Counted from the stretch's first letter, positions 8,679-19,184 are shown. The stretch: DNA of 64,000 nucleotides from an uncultured Winogradskyella sp. (GCF_947501905.1 NZ_CANMXL010000003.1:1-64000), one strand, 5' to 3'. A program made the numbers and translations. The notes: generated from the letters alone by a model not told the origin.

Positions 8679-9701
8679 TTATCTAGAGACTTTTCCTGAA
8701 GTATCTCCTTGTATCATTTTTTCAATTTCTTCAATAGTAGCTAAATTATAATCTCCTGAAATAGTATGTTTCAAACAACAAGCTGCAACAGCAAAATCTA
8801 AAGCTTTTTGAAAATCTTTATCATATTTTAGTAGCCCATAAATTAAACCACCCATAAAGGCATCTCCACTACCAACTCTGTCTACAACTGGAGTAACTTC
8901 TTTTACTGCAGCATTGTATATCTTTTTTCCATTAAAAAGTATACCGCCAATTCTTTGATGCGAAGCACTAATTGAATATCTTAATGTTGTAGCTATGAGT
9001 TGTAAATTAGGGCAGACGTTAAATATTCTTTCATAAAGCTTAGGTAAAGATTTTTCATCTTCATAATTAGGACTTACTTTATTTTCACCCAACATAAGAT
9101 AAGCAGTATCAATATCTCCTAATATAATATGGCTATATTCTAATAATTTTGGCATTACTTCATGTGGCGCTTTTCCATATTTCCATAGCTTCGAACGATA
9201 ATTTAAATCACAAGATATTTTAAGTCCTAACTTGTGAGCCGTCTGAACGGCTAATAAACATTGTTCTGCAGCACTATTAGAAATAGCGGGCGTTATTCCG
9301 CTCCAATGAAACCATGTAGCATCTTTTAATATGTCATTCCAATCAAAGTCTCCTGATTTAGTTGTTGCTAAAGCACTATTTGCTCTATCATAAATCACTT
9401 TACTGCCTCTTGTTCCAGCTCCAGTTTCGAGATAATAAATTCCTAATCTGTCTCCGCCATAAACAATATTACTTAAACCTACTTTTAACTTCCGCATTTC
9501 TTTTACTGCACAAGCGCCTATATCATTTTCAGGAACTTTAGTAATAAAATCGGTTTTAATACCATAATTGGCTAGAGACACCGCCACATTAAACTCTCCT
9601 CCGCCATATGAAGCTGCAAATGACTTAGCTTGTATAAATCGTAGATGGCGCTCTGTAGATAAGCGTAACATAATTTCACCAAAAGTAGCTACTTTATTCA
9701 T
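8679..9701 (-). CDS. kdgK: 2-keto-3-deoxygluconate (KDG) kinase, PfkB family
   Basis: A 340-residue ribokinase-fold sugar kinase. The first PfkB signature is seen as GGGEFNVAVSLA near residue 33. The second is DRVGSGDAFMGG from residue 274, with the catalytic base Asp280 in an anion-hole GSGDAF. It would phosphorylate KDG, made by the upstream reductase, to KDPG for the downstream aldolase. Spacing is 6 bp from the reductase and 9 bp to the aldolase. The specificity is inferred from this pathway context; PfkB sequence alone would not settle it. Confidence 0.9.
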   Translation of the reverse strand: MNKVATFGEIMLRLSTERHLRFIQAKSFAASYGGGEFNVAVSLANYGIKTDFITKVPENDIGACAVKEMRKLKVGLSNIVYGGDRLGIYYLETGAGTRGSKVIYDRANSALATTKSGDFDWNDILKDATWFHWSGITPAISNSAAEQCLLAVQTAHKLGLKISCDLNYRSKLWKYGKAPHEVMPKLLEYSHIILGDIDTAYLMLGENKVSPNYEDEKSLPKLYERIFNVCPNLQLIATTLRYSISASHQRIGGILFNGKKIYNAAVKEVTPVVDRVGSGDAFMGGLIYGLLKYDKDFQKALDFAVAACCLKHTISGDYNLATIEEIEKMIQGDTSGKVSR

Positions 9702-9707
9702 CTTTAA

Positions 9708-10463
9708 CTATATACCTAAGGCCTGACCTCCTCCAATTTGAATCGTTTCGGCTGTTATAAATGAAGCATCCTTACTCGCTAAAAAAGAAATAACACCTGC
9801 AACATCTTCTGGTTGTCCTAAACGACCTAACATTATATTATTTGCCCATGAAGCAAAAACCTCGGGTTTTGTTGATTTTATTTGCGCATGAAATGGGGTG
9901 TCTATAGTACCTGGAGAAACAGCATTTGCCCTAATGCCATATTCTGCTAAGTCTTTAGCTAATGCCCTTGTAATAGCATGAACACCAGCTTTTGATGTAC
10001 CATATATTCCCGCTCCAGGTCCACCAGCAGTCCATCCGGCATTAGACGTGTAGTTAATTATCGAAGGATGTTCGCCTTTTTTAAGAAAAGGTATTGCGGC
10101 TCTTGATGCAAAAAACACAGAATCAAGATTAAGAGCCATTACATGTCGGTAAAATTCCGTCGTCATTTCTTCAAAACGAGATCTGCCTCCTAAACCACCG
10201 GCATTATTAACTAGCACATCTATTTGTCCGTATTTCTTTCCTATGGCTTCAATGTTTGACTTAACTAAGTCTTCCTTTGTTACATCGAAATTATAATATT
10301 CGGCATTAATTCCTTGAGCAGTAAGTTCTTCTATTCTTTTTGCTCCAGCTTCTTCATCAATACCATTAAGTATTACAGTATACCCGTCTTCACCTAATCT
10401 TTTAGCTACTGAAAAACCAATACCACCTGTTGCGCCAGTTATTATTGCTATTTTTTTACTCAT
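9708..10463 (-). CDS. SDR oxidoreductase, probable DEH reductase
   Basis: A 251-residue short-chain dehydrogenase with TGATGGIG (9-16) for the cofactor, NNAG (86-89), Ser140, and the catalytic Tyr154-x3-Lys158 (YGTSK). In flavobacterial alginate loci an SDR at this place reduces 4-deoxy-L-erythro-5-hexoseulose uronate (DEH) to KDG with NAD(P)H. The neighbours, transporter before and KDG kinase after, support that role. It could also be annotated as a KduD-like or 3-oxoacyl reductase by similarity; the operon argues against the latter. Confidence 0.87.
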   Translation of the reverse strand: MSKKIAIITGATGGIGFSVAKRLGEDGYTVILNGIDEEAGAKRIEELTAQGINAEYYNFDVTKEDLVKSNIEAIGKKYGQIDVLVNNAGGLGGRSRFEEMTTEFYRHVMALNLDSVFFASRAAIPFLKKGEHPSIINYTSNAGWTAGGPGAGIYGTSKAGVHAITRALAKDLAEYGIRANAVSPGTIDTPFHAQIKSTKPEVFASWANNIMLGRLGQPEDVAGVISFLASKDASFITAETIQIGGGQALGI

Positions 10464-10501
10464 TGTATATCTTAATTTTAAGTTTTTATATTCTCGTTGT
10501 A

Positions 10502-11803
10502 TTAACTATTATTTTGTAATAATTGAATTTTTGGAATTAGTAGCCAAATAGATAGAAATACTATACCTACTAAGGCTGCACCTATGAGAAAAACATATGA
10601 ATAGTTTTCTACAGGAAGCTTGTCAGCGATATACCAAGTTAAGCCAGCTGCAGCAAATTTTGCAGACATGCCCGCAAGACCTGATAATGTACCTACAGAT
10701 TTACCATTAAATAAATCACTTGGTAAGGTTTGTATATTTCCGATTGCTGTTTGAAAACCAAAAAGAATAACAGCCATAATTAATACTGCAAACAAGGCAT
10801 TTCCTGGAGCGCTTAATGCTAATAGGGCTGGAAGCATTATAACGCAACCAATACCGATAGTCATTTTCCTTACTTTATTTACACTCCAGCCTTTTTTGAA
10901 AAAGGCTTTAGCGAGCAGACCACCAAATGGAGCACCAATCATTGCGCCTAAAAAAGGAATCCAGCCATATGTTGTTATACCTGAAATATCCATATTAAAA
11001 ACATTCACAAGATAATTTGGTATCCAAATCACAAAAATCCACCAGATAGGGTCAATTGCAGCTGATGCAAGTATAACACCCCAACTTTGTTTCTTGCCTA
11101 GAATTTTACCATAGCTTAAGCTTTTTTGCTCCTCATGATTGTCATTTTTTACATCTTCATTTTCTTGACCACTAAGAATAAACTCTTTTTCATCATCAGT
11201 AATCCAAGGATGTTTTTTTGGTGGAGATTTAACATAAATCATCCAAGGTATTAACCATAAAAAACCTAGCAATGCTATTATTAAAAAGACTAATTGCCAG
11301 TGTAAATTTTGGGCTAATAAACCAATAACAGGTATAGAAATCATGGCGCCAAAAGATGCGCCAAAATTGAATATTCCTTGTGCTACAGCGCGCTCATTTG
11401 TAGGAAACCATTCTGCGTTTGCTTTTGCGGCTCCAGGCCAGTTGCCTGCTTCTGATAAACCTAGTAGTGCTCTTACAAAGGTGAAGCCTGCAAATCCTTT
11501 AACCAGCGCATGTAATGCTGTTGCTAATGACCAAAATCCAATGGATAAAACAAATCCTATTCTAGTGCCTAATTTGTCAAAAATTCTACCAAAAAGAGCT
11601 TGACCTAAAGCGTAGGCAATGATAAAGTAAAACCCTATTTTACCATATACTTTCTTTCGGCCTTCTTGATCTAAGTCAGGGTATAACTCTTCGGCGATGC
11701 CAGCTTCCCATAAGACAGAAAATGCTTGCCTATCGATATAATTTATTATAGCGGCTAAGGCAATTAATCCTATAACCCACCATCTTAGTCCTTTTTTTTT
11801 CAT
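10502..11803 (-). CDS. MFS transporter, hexuronate/ACS family
   Basis: A 433-residue, 12-helix major facilitator. It opens with RWWVIGLIALAAIINYIDRQ, a hallmark of the anion:cation symporter group that includes ExuT, and has GRIFDKLGTRIGF as the loop 2-3 signature and GLSEAGNWPGA in helix 4. It should move alginate-derived monouronate (DEH or unsaturated uronate) across the inner membrane by proton symport. It lies between the GntR gene and the reductase, where flavobacterial alginate operons usually carry this transporter. The exact substrate is inferred. Confidence 0.88.
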   Translation of the reverse strand: MKKKGLRWWVIGLIALAAIINYIDRQAFSVLWEAGIAEELYPDLDQEGRKKVYGKIGFYFIIAYALGQALFGRIFDKLGTRIGFVLSIGFWSLATALHALVKGFAGFTFVRALLGLSEAGNWPGAAKANAEWFPTNERAVAQGIFNFGASFGAMISIPVIGLLAQNLHWQLVFLIIALLGFLWLIPWMIYVKSPPKKHPWITDDEKEFILSGQENEDVKNDNHEEQKSLSYGKILGKKQSWGVILASAAIDPIWWIFVIWIPNYLVNVFNMDISGITTYGWIPFLGAMIGAPFGGLLAKAFFKKGWSVNKVRKMTIGIGCVIMLPALLALSAPGNALFAVLIMAVILFGFQTAIGNIQTLPSDLFNGKSVGTLSGLAGMSAKFAAAGLTWYIADKLPVENYSYVFLIGAALVGIVFLSIWLLIPKIQLLQNNS

Positions 11804-11834
11804 CTATTTATTTTGATCGTTAGCGCAATATTAG

Positions 11835-12536
11835 CTATACATTATAACAGTATTTATAGAGCTCGCTAAAATGCTCTTTCATTTTTTGCTTAGCCAATTG
11901 TGGTGTTTGGTCTTTTATAGCTTCATAAATTGCTTGATGCTCTGCTATCCCTTTTTGCGCTAAGTTTTTATCACAAACATGGTATTTTTCAAAATTTGTA
12001 ATAATTTCTGGAGTAATAATTAGCATAAAAGTATTCATCGTACTATTTCCACTAGCCTTTGCTATCGCAAGATGAAATAGTAAATCTTCTTGAACAGCAT
12101 CTTCTCCATTTAATACCTTTTCAGTATATGCATCTAATGCATTTTTCATTTTTTCTAAATCCTCTTCTGTTCTTCTTAAGGCTGCTAAACGTACAGTTTT
12201 TAGTTCTAAAAGAATTCTTGTTTCAACTAAAGACTTAAAGTCAGGGTCTTCTAATCTTAAAATATCTTCAATCATACCATTCATTGCTATGACTCCAATA
12301 TTTGCTACAAAAGTTCCGCTTTGAGGAATAGAATTTAATAGTCCATAAAATTCTAGTTTTTGTATAGCTTCTCTGACATTGCTTCTAGAAACACTGAATC
12401 TTTCTGATAACATACGCTCTGAAGGTAATTTATCACCAGGCTCTAGGTTTTTAAGATTTATTAAATCTCTAATTTGAGCAATAATTGCATTCTGTGAATT
12501 TAAACTATCTTTTTTTGCTAATGTCTCTAACTTCAT
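11835..12536 (-). CDS. GntR/FadR-family transcriptional regulator of the alginate locus
   Basis: A 233-residue regulator. Residues ~10-76 form a GntR winged helix (GDKLPSERMLSERFSVSRSN, then VREAIQKLEFYGLL...GTFV). The rest is an all-helical FCD ligand domain with the Arg and His positions typical of metal or acid binding. A GntR repressor named AusR controls alginate use in Zobellia galactanivorans, and this gene has the same position. The likely target is the TGGTTTACCA double operator found before both transcription units. As it lies inside the operon it should control its own level. Effector is presumably a late pathway intermediate such as KDPG or DEH (inference). Confidence 0.87.
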   Translation of the reverse strand: MKLETLAKKDSLNSQNAIIAQIRDLINLKNLEPGDKLPSERMLSERFSVSRSNVREAIQKLEFYGLLNSIPQSGTFVANIGVIAMNGMIEDILRLEDPDFKSLVETRILLELKTVRLAALRRTEEDLEKMKNALDAYTEKVLNGEDAVQEDLLFHLAIAKASGNSTMNTFMLIITPEIITNFEKYHVCDKNLAQKGIAEHQAIYEAIKDQTPQLAKQKMKEHFSELYKYCYNV

Positions 12537-12599
12537 ACTTTAAACTTTGATTACTAGATGCATATGTAAAAATACATCTATTCAATTAAATTTGTTTAC

Positions 12600-13505
12600 T
12601 TAATGACTTACTTCTAGTTCGTAAAAACGAACTTTTGCAAATGCGCCTTTATCTCTTGTTTGGAAATAATTACCTGCTTTGAAATAATTTTCGAAAATTC
12701 CCCATTTTTTCATGTGAATACTCTCATAAACTTTATATTCATTACCGTTAAGAGAAATTACCATTTTGCCCTCTGAAACTTTGACTTCTAATGTAAATTT
12801 CCTGAAGCCTACTTTTTCTTCAAAGTTAAAACCTTCGTCATTTCCCCATGCATCTTCGTGTAGTATCTCTGGTACTGTTGCATTTATATCTTTTAATACT
12901 TTGGTCTTTACTCTTACTTTCCCATTATCCCAATATATTTTTAATATAGGTGGGGCGTTATTATCATCTTCACCAATTAAATCACGTTGTTCATTTGTTA
13001 ATCTACCATGGATTTGCATAATAATTACACGATGATACTTACCATTAGAATCTTTGGTAACTTGATCCATAGCCAATTTACCTTTCATGTAACCACCATC
13101 CTTAAAGGTCCAATTTACATTGTTTTCACCTGGGACCATTTGTTCCCTCAACTCTGACCTAGTATATTTAGTATTCTTAGTTTTTGATTCTGTAGGCATT
13201 GCATGAAAAACAATGGCACCTTTAGTAGAATCTATATACATATATGGTTTAGCAACTTCATCACTGGCAAAATCTAGAATCTCAGGAGGCGAAATTTCAT
13301 AGGGTTTGCCTTTATCATTGTTCACTGGAAGCGTTACCTTCCAGTGACTCAAATCTATCTTAGGCAGCTTTACCTTTTTTTTACGCTTCTTTTTTTGCTT
13401 CCGTTCTTTTTTTACAGCATTGGTTTTATTGTGCTCACCAGATTGTGCAAAGGCAATACTTAGATTTAAAGAGAAGAATAATATTAAAAGCGTTTTAAAT
13501 TTCAT
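12600..13505 (-). CDS. PL7 alginate lyase, secreted
   Basis: A 301-residue single-domain lyase. A signal peptide ends at Ala20 (SIAFA, then QS). The three PL7 hallmarks are all present: RSELR (116-120), QIH (164-166) and YFKAGNYFQ (274-282). These supply the Arg, Gln, His and Tyr of the active site in a beta-jelly roll. The Ile in QIH is generally linked to activity on guluronate-containing blocks. Unusual is a very basic stretch just after the signal peptide (residues 32-46, mostly Lys and Arg). It sits between the surface-binding lipoprotein and the regulator in the susC operon. The lack of a lipobox suggests a soluble periplasmic enzyme. Confidence 0.93.
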   Translation of the reverse strand: MKFKTLLILFFSLNLSIAFAQSGEHNKTNAVKKERKQKKKRKKKVKLPKIDLSHWKVTLPVNNDKGKPYEISPPEILDFASDEVAKPYMYIDSTKGAIVFHAMPTESKTKNTKYTRSELREQMVPGENNVNWTFKDGGYMKGKLAMDQVTKDSNGKYHRVIIMQIHGRLTNEQRDLIGEDDNNAPPILKIYWDNGKVRVKTKVLKDINATVPEILHEDAWGNDEGFNFEEKVGFRKFTLEVKVSEGKMVISLNGNEYKVYESIHMKKWGIFENYFKAGNYFQTRDKGAFAKVRFYELEVSH

Positions 13506-13520
13506 CTAAAAAATTAATCA

Positions 13521-14501
13521 TTAATTAACTGCTGTAATTGTTACGTAAGCAGCTCTAATTTCTTCGTTACCACTATTGTAACCATAATTACCTGATGCTG
13601 CTCCACCAATGCCTCTCATAAACAATGCCACGCTATTATTAGCTCCTGCATTGAATGAATATTGGTATGTGTTATAATCATCATTGCCAGGGTTTGGTAT
13701 GACTTCTACTGTAAGGTTGTTAGCAGCATCTTCCATTTGAGCTACAGTTCTATAACCCCAATATCCTGTTGAAGAATTTCCTTGTGGCATTACAGCAGTA
13801 TCTGTATAATATACAGGTGTATAACCCGCCTCATAACCACTACCAGCTAGCATTCTTAGTTCAAGAGAACTTGGTAATGTTCCGTCTGTTGTACTATGTC
13901 TTACGGAAACTTCTATTAGGTAATCGGCATTTGGCACGACTTCAAATTCTTGATATACGTGGTCTGGTTCGTTATTGTCAAACTTAACTACATCTGCTCC
14001 ACTAGCAGTACTAGATTCTCCTTGATCTCCAAGGTCTCTATTAATCCAACCTGCACAGGCACAATCTGAACCTGATGATTTTGGAAGCTTTACGAATTCA
14101 CTGTTTACTATTAAAGGGTCTGGGACTAATGGTGCTTCTGGCTCAATAACCTCTATAGTTTGCGATGTAGTACTTACAAGACCATTATTATCTGAAACTG
14201 TAAGTGTAACGGTGTAAGTTCCTTCTGCCGGATATACATTAAAGCCATCTAAATCGGTTGATGTATTACCATCTCCAAAATCCCAAGCATATGTTGTTGC
14301 ACTAGTTGATAAATTAGCAAATGTATACTCTAAAAAATCGTCTACAGTAACACCATTTGAGAAACTAAAATTAGCTTGAGGTGGTGTAGCATCTTCGATT
14401 GAATTTTCACCTAAAGGTTCAAATTTATCTATATCACATGATTCCCATAGTAATGCGCCTACAAACAGCAGCATTATACCAAATATTCTTTTTGTTTTCA
14501 T
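13521..14501 (-). CDS. PKD-domain surface lipoprotein of the SusCD system
   Basis: A 326-residue lipoprotein (Cys22 after LLWES). Residues ~40-120 are a PKD domain with the classic YAWDFGDGNTSTD and EGTYTVTLTVSDNNG. Residues ~130-326 are a beta-rich module with aromatic residues, probably a carbohydrate-binding module. Proteins placed directly after SusD usually act as surface glycan-binding proteins, so it likely captures alginate at the cell surface for the lyases and SusCD. No catalytic motif is visible. Binding to alginate is inferred from position. Confidence 0.8.
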   Translation of the reverse strand: MKTKRIFGIMLLFVGALLWESCDIDKFEPLGENSIEDATPPQANFSFSNGVTVDDFLEYTFANLSTSATTYAWDFGDGNTSTDLDGFNVYPAEGTYTVTLTVSDNNGLVSTTSQTIEVIEPEAPLVPDPLIVNSEFVKLPKSSGSDCACAGWINRDLGDQGESSTASGADVVKFDNNEPDHVYQEFEVVPNADYLIEVSVRHSTTDGTLPSSLELRMLAGSGYEAGYTPVYYTDTAVMPQGNSSTGYWGYRTVAQMEDAANNLTVEVIPNPGNDDYNTYQYSFNAGANNSVALFMRGIGGAASGNYGYNSGNEEIRAAYVTITAVN

Positions 14502-14520
14502 AATCTAATTCTTTTAAATT

Positions 14521-15945
14521 TTAATAGCCAGGATTTTGTTGCATTAACCCATTACTAAGGTTTATCTCACGTTGCGGAATTGGCAATAATAAATCTGTTG
14601 CTGAGTAAGAACCTCCTGTAGCAGTTGCGTGAGCAGAAAGTATAGATTGTGCTTCTCCAAATCGAAGTAAATCAAATAGACGTTGGTTCTCAAACGCTAA
14701 TTCTGCACGCCTTTCATTTAATAAATCTTGCTTAGTAATGTTGGTAACTGTATCCGTTAAGCCAGCTCTATCTCTAATTTGTTGAAAAGAGTTAAGTGCT
14801 GCAGAAACACTCGTGTCTTGACCTCCAGCGATAATAGACTCCACATGCATCAATAGAACGTCTGCATATCTTAATACAACCCAATCGTTACCTGATAGTG
14901 TAGCATCAGACATAAATGTTTTGCCGTCAGCACCACCATCTTCACCATTAGGTAAATATTTTACAACTTGGTTTTGAGTTGGCTGAAAAGGGTCTATACG
15001 ATAGGAGAAAGGTGTTCTGTCTGGACCACCATTTGCATCTAAAAATGCAACTGCATCTTGTGTGACGTAGTTAACACCAACTGTACGACCTACACCATTC
15101 ATGAATTCTGCAGAAAAATCTTGGCTGTCAGCTTCTATACCTGGACTAAATACAATAGCAAAAATGATTTCATTATTGCCTTCGTTATAAAAGACATCAT
15201 TAAAGTTTGGTTCGAGCATATAGCTGTAACCCATAATGTTTTCACATAGTGTTTGTGCTTCTAAATAATTGCCTAGTGTTAAATGTACTTTAGCTAACAA
15301 AGCTTCAGCAGCAGCTTTTGATGCTCTTGCATATTCACCATTCTCTAGGTTTGCAGCAGCAGTTTCTAAATCACTAACAATTAAATCATAGATAGTCGAA
15401 GTGGACACTCTTGTATATGCAGTCTCAGCATCTAGAGGACTTATTACTCTATCAACTAATGGTACATCACCAAACAAGCGAACTAAATTAAAGTAACTAT
15501 AAGCTCTTGCAAATTTAGCTTCTCCTTCAAAAATTGGGGCAGCTGTTTGTGAGGCATTACCCAAATTTTCTAATACTAAATTAGCTCGGTATATTGTATT
15601 ATATGTACTTCGATAATAGTTTTCTACTATACCATTGTTTGGTGTTATGGTATAACTTTCAAATTGAGCTGCTTCACCTTCTTGATTTTTTGTTCTGGTG
15701 TTATCACTTCGCATTTCTGTAACATAGAATTCTTGTTGTATTCCACGATTATCGTTTAAACTAGTAGAATTAATTCCTTGCATAGCATCGTAAATGCCAA
15801 TTACACCTGTCTCAATTTGCTCATCGTTAAGGAAATAGTTTTCACTACTGATTACGTTTTCAGGTATTGGTTCTAAAAAGTCTTCGTTGCAGGCAAATAA
15901 TAAACTGAATGTTAATAGTACGCCTATAAATTTTAAATGTTTCAT
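14521..15945 (-). CDS. susD: SusD/RagB-family alginate-binding lipoprotein
   Basis: A 474-residue protein. The lipobox is LLFAC with Cys19. The sequence follows the SusD plan: the DFLEPIPENVISSENYFLNDEQ opening, TPR-like helices in the N-terminal half (RANLVLENLG; GEAKFARAYSYFNLVRLFGD), and the C-terminal LNERRAELAFENQRLFDLLRFG and LLPIPQREINLSN motifs. It forms the hinged lid on the SusC barrel and binds the oligosaccharide. It is 18 bp downstream of susC. The glycan is inferred to be alginate from the genes around it. Confidence 0.95.
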   Translation of the reverse strand: MKHLKFIGVLLTFSLLFACNEDFLEPIPENVISSENYFLNDEQIETGVIGIYDAMQGINSTSLNDNRGIQQEFYVTEMRSDNTRTKNQEGEAAQFESYTITPNNGIVENYYRSTYNTIYRANLVLENLGNASQTAAPIFEGEAKFARAYSYFNLVRLFGDVPLVDRVISPLDAETAYTRVSTSTIYDLIVSDLETAAANLENGEYARASKAAAEALLAKVHLTLGNYLEAQTLCENIMGYSYMLEPNFNDVFYNEGNNEIIFAIVFSPGIEADSQDFSAEFMNGVGRTVGVNYVTQDAVAFLDANGGPDRTPFSYRIDPFQPTQNQVVKYLPNGEDGGADGKTFMSDATLSGNDWVVLRYADVLLMHVESIIAGGQDTSVSAALNSFQQIRDRAGLTDTVTNITKQDLLNERRAELAFENQRLFDLLRFGEAQSILSAHATATGGSYSATDLLLPIPQREINLSNGLMQQNPGY

Positions 15946-15963
15946 AATACTTTCAGTTATTTT

Positions 15964-18900
15964 TTAAAATCCCATGTTTAAACCTACAGAGATTGTTCTA
16001 AAAACAGGAGAACCTGCTCTTTGATACCCGTAAGTAGTTGGACTTGTGTTGTTAATTGATTCTGGATTAAAACCTGTATAATCACTTGCAGTAAAATATA
16101 ATAGATTTTGACCCGTTGCATATATTCTTAATGATGATAACCCTAATCTTTCTGAAGTATCCTGAGGTAGATTATATCCAAAAGTGAGGTTACGTAATGC
16201 CACATATGAAGCATCTTGAATTATAGCATTTGTAAATATCTTTTCTTTAATGAATCCTTGATTTGGAGTGGTAGATGTATTAAAGTCTTGTGCACTGTTA
16301 AAGTGATTGAATAAGTACTGATCTCCCATATTTCTTATTTCAGCCCCATGACTTCCTTGAAATAAGAAACTTAAATCAAAATTCTTATACTTTATATCGT
16401 TACCAATACTCCAAATTAAATCTGGATACGGATCTCCAAGTATTGTTTTGTCATCATCATCTATAAGACCATCACCATTTAAATCTTTTACATATACATC
16501 TTGTGCTTGACCTCCAACCGGGTGAAAAGGATCATTTATAAACTCTAATGGAATTTCACTATCCACAACCCATCCATAATAAGAAGATATAGGGTTGCCA
16601 ACTAAGTTAATCCATTCTGCAGCCCTTTTAGAATCTACGTTTTGAATTTGACCGTTAGAATCTGCAAAGTCTATTAATTCATTTTCATTCATTGAGGCTA
16701 AAAGTGTTGTACTCCAGCTAAAGTTTTCGTTAACAATGTTCTTAGTTCTTAACTCAATTTCTACACCGGTGTTTCTTACCTCTCCAAGATTTACAAGTGC
16801 ACTTGCAAAACCTGTTGTTGAAGGAACAGGATTGTCTAATAAAAGATCTTTACTTGTTCTTTGATAATAATCTATAGAACCGGTTACTTTATTATTAAAT
16901 AAACCAAAATCAATACCTGGGTTAAACTCCTTTAAGCTTTCCCATTGCAAATCTGGATTAGCTATGTTTAAAGCAATAAAAGCCGCATCAGTATTATATA
17001 CATCTGTTCCTAATAATGGTATTGAAGGAAATAATTCTACATTTCTATCACCTAGATTAAAATCTTTGTTACCCGTTAAACCGTAGCTCACTCTAAATTT
17101 TAGATTACTAACGACATCACTTTCAACTAAAAAGTCTTCTTCCGAAATTCTCCAACCTACTGAAGCTGCAGGGAAATTTCCATATTTGTTATTTACACCA
17201 AAAATAGAGCTGCCGTCACGTCTAAAACTCAATGAAGCTAAATATTTATCTGCATAGATATAGTTGACTCTTGCAAAATAAGATCTAAATCGTTCATCTA
17301 ATTTGTAAGAATCAATTTGATTTAATATTGTTGCTGCTCCTAAAGTTTGAATAAGATCAGAGGTATAACCTGAGCCTAAAGTACTTTCTCCTTCATACTC
17401 CCATTTTTCTGAAGACATACCAGCTACAACATTTATGTCATGATCTCCTATGACTTTATCATAGGTAAAGAAAGCTTCTCCTAAGATATGTATTCTATTT
17501 TCATTAGAAACAAAATAACTAGCCGCTGCTGCTCCATTTCTGTTTGATAGGACACCTTGCCATCTATCTCTAAAGGTGTTTTGATAGTCTCCACCTAAAG
17601 TGGCTCTAAATTTTAATCCATCTAATATTTTATACTCACCAAAAAAGCGACCGGCAAGTTTAAATTTATAATCATTTCTATCTCTTTCTAAAACTTTGGC
17701 TGCAGGATTAGTATTAGAGGTGTTACTTATATCTTGCGCTACTGAACCGTCTCCAAATAAATCATAATTATCAAAATGTCTTTGGATGGCATAGTCCCCA
17801 ACCTGTACATTAGGGTAGGTATTGAAATCTACAAACTGAATAGAATTTTCGTCATGATATAATGGTAACCAAGGTGCTTGCCTTAAAATATCATGTGTAG
17901 AGCCATCAAAACGTCTTCTTCTACTATATGAAGGCGCAATATTAACACCAAGCTTAAAATTATCACCGGCTTTTGTGTCTAATTTAAATCGCATATTGTA
18001 ACGCTTAAAATCATCAGTCAGTAATACACCTTCATCATGAAGATAACCAAGTGATGCGCTAAATTTTGTGTTTTTACTTCCTCCTCTTGCGCTAAAGGAA
18101 TGAGAACTAATCACTCCACCATCAAATATCACATCTTGCCAGTCTCTGTCGATACCAGTTGCTTGTGTAAGTAATTGTTTGTAAGCGGTTCTATTAGAAA
18201 GCACACCATTAGCGGCTAATTCAGCATCTACAGTTTCTGAAACTCTGAAGTAATAATCATCACTTTGTCTAGCCTCTTTAAAACCAGTGTAGGCGTTATA
18301 ATTGAATCTTGTCTTTCCTTCTTTACCTTGTTTTGTTGTTATAATAATTACACCATTAGAACCTCTAGAACCATAAATTGCTGAAGAAGCAGCATCTTTT
18401 AATACGTCAAAAGACTCGACTTCGTTCATATCTAAATTTCCAAGAAAATCACTATCAACAACTAATCCGTCAACAACAATTAAAGGTGTGGAGTCACCGT
18501 TAAGTGAGCCAACCCCACGAATACGTATAGTAGGTGCAGATCCTGCTTCACCTTCAGTTGCGGCAACATTTAAACCAGCGATTTGTCCTACTAAAGCATC
18601 ATCTACCCTTGCTACAGGAATTTTATCTAGATTTTTATTAGTAACACTTGAAACTGCTCCTGTTAAATGTTTTTTCTTTTGAGTACCATATCCAACGACA
18701 ACGACTTCATCTAGAGTATTCGCATCATCAAGCATTGTAATATTAAGTGTCTGTTGGTTTTCAATAATGACGGTTTGCGTTTTATAACCTAGATAAGAAA
18801 ATTGGATAACATCACCATTTTTAACTTCTAATTGATAATTACCATCAAAGTCAGTCGTAGTTCCCTTCGTTGTTTTTAGAATAAGAACATTTACACCGGG

Positions 18901-19020
18901 GATCGGCATATTGTCTGATTCAGCTATTACCTTTCCCTTTAGTGTATAAGTGTCTTGAGAAAATACTAAGACGCTGAACAAGAGAAAAACCATTGCTGTA
19001 AATTTCATTTTTACTTTCAT
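15964..19020 (-). CDS. susC: SusC/RagA-family TonB-dependent oligosaccharide transporter
   Basis: A 1018-residue outer-membrane transporter. It has a signal peptide (MKVKMKFTAMVFLLFSVLVFS), a carboxypeptidase-regulatory-like domain (YTLKGKVIAESDNMPIPGVNV), the DEVVVVGYG segment typical of this family, a plug domain (IRIRGVGSLNGDSTPLIVVDG) and a 22-strand barrel ending in an aromatic residue (GLNMGF). It imports alginate oligosaccharides with energy from TonB-ExbBD, which is not encoded here. It is the first gene of the main operon, with a ~225-nt leader behind the operator-promoter. Paired with the SusD gene downstream. Confidence 0.96.
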   Translation of the reverse strand: MKVKMKFTAMVFLLFSVLVFSQDTYTLKGKVIAESDNMPIPGVNVLILKTTKGTTTDFDGNYQLEVKNGDVIQFSYLGYKTQTVIIENQQTLNITMLDDANTLDEVVVVGYGTQKKKHLTGAVSSVTNKNLDKIPVARVDDALVGQIAGLNVAATEGEAGSAPTIRIRGVGSLNGDSTPLIVVDGLVVDSDFLGNLDMNEVESFDVLKDAASSAIYGSRGSNGVIIITTKQGKEGKTRFNYNAYTGFKEARQSDDYYFRVSETVDAELAANGVLSNRTAYKQLLTQATGIDRDWQDVIFDGGVISSHSFSARGGSKNTKFSASLGYLHDEGVLLTDDFKRYNMRFKLDTKAGDNFKLGVNIAPSYSRRRRFDGSTHDILRQAPWLPLYHDENSIQFVDFNTYPNVQVGDYAIQRHFDNYDLFGDGSVAQDISNTSNTNPAAKVLERDRNDYKFKLAGRFFGEYKILDGLKFRATLGGDYQNTFRDRWQGVLSNRNGAAAASYFVSNENRIHILGEAFFTYDKVIGDHDINVVAGMSSEKWEYEGESTLGSGYTSDLIQTLGAATILNQIDSYKLDERFRSYFARVNYIYADKYLASLSFRRDGSSIFGVNNKYGNFPAASVGWRISEEDFLVESDVVSNLKFRVSYGLTGNKDFNLGDRNVELFPSIPLLGTDVYNTDAAFIALNIANPDLQWESLKEFNPGIDFGLFNNKVTGSIDYYQRTSKDLLLDNPVPSTTGFASALVNLGEVRNTGVEIELRTKNIVNENFSWSTTLLASMNENELIDFADSNGQIQNVDSKRAAEWINLVGNPISSYYGWVVDSEIPLEFINDPFHPVGGQAQDVYVKDLNGDGLIDDDDKTILGDPYPDLIWSIGNDIKYKNFDLSFLFQGSHGAEIRNMGDQYLFNHFNSAQDFNTSTTPNQGFIKEKIFTNAIIQDASYVALRNLTFGYNLPQDTSERLGLSSLRIYATGQNLLYFTASDYTGFNPESINNTSPTTYGYQRAGSPVFRTISVGLNMGF

Positions 19021-19184
19021 AAATTGAATTTTTAGTTAGTCTTGATTGTTTAATTAATTGATTTTAAAACCAGTTCTTGAAAAAACAGCATCTAAATTAA
19101 AAATTAAAAGTCCCTAATTTTGTATCTTAGCATTAAGATTACTTTTAAGTAATTTTGTACTTCCAGCTCAAAAGAAGTAGATGC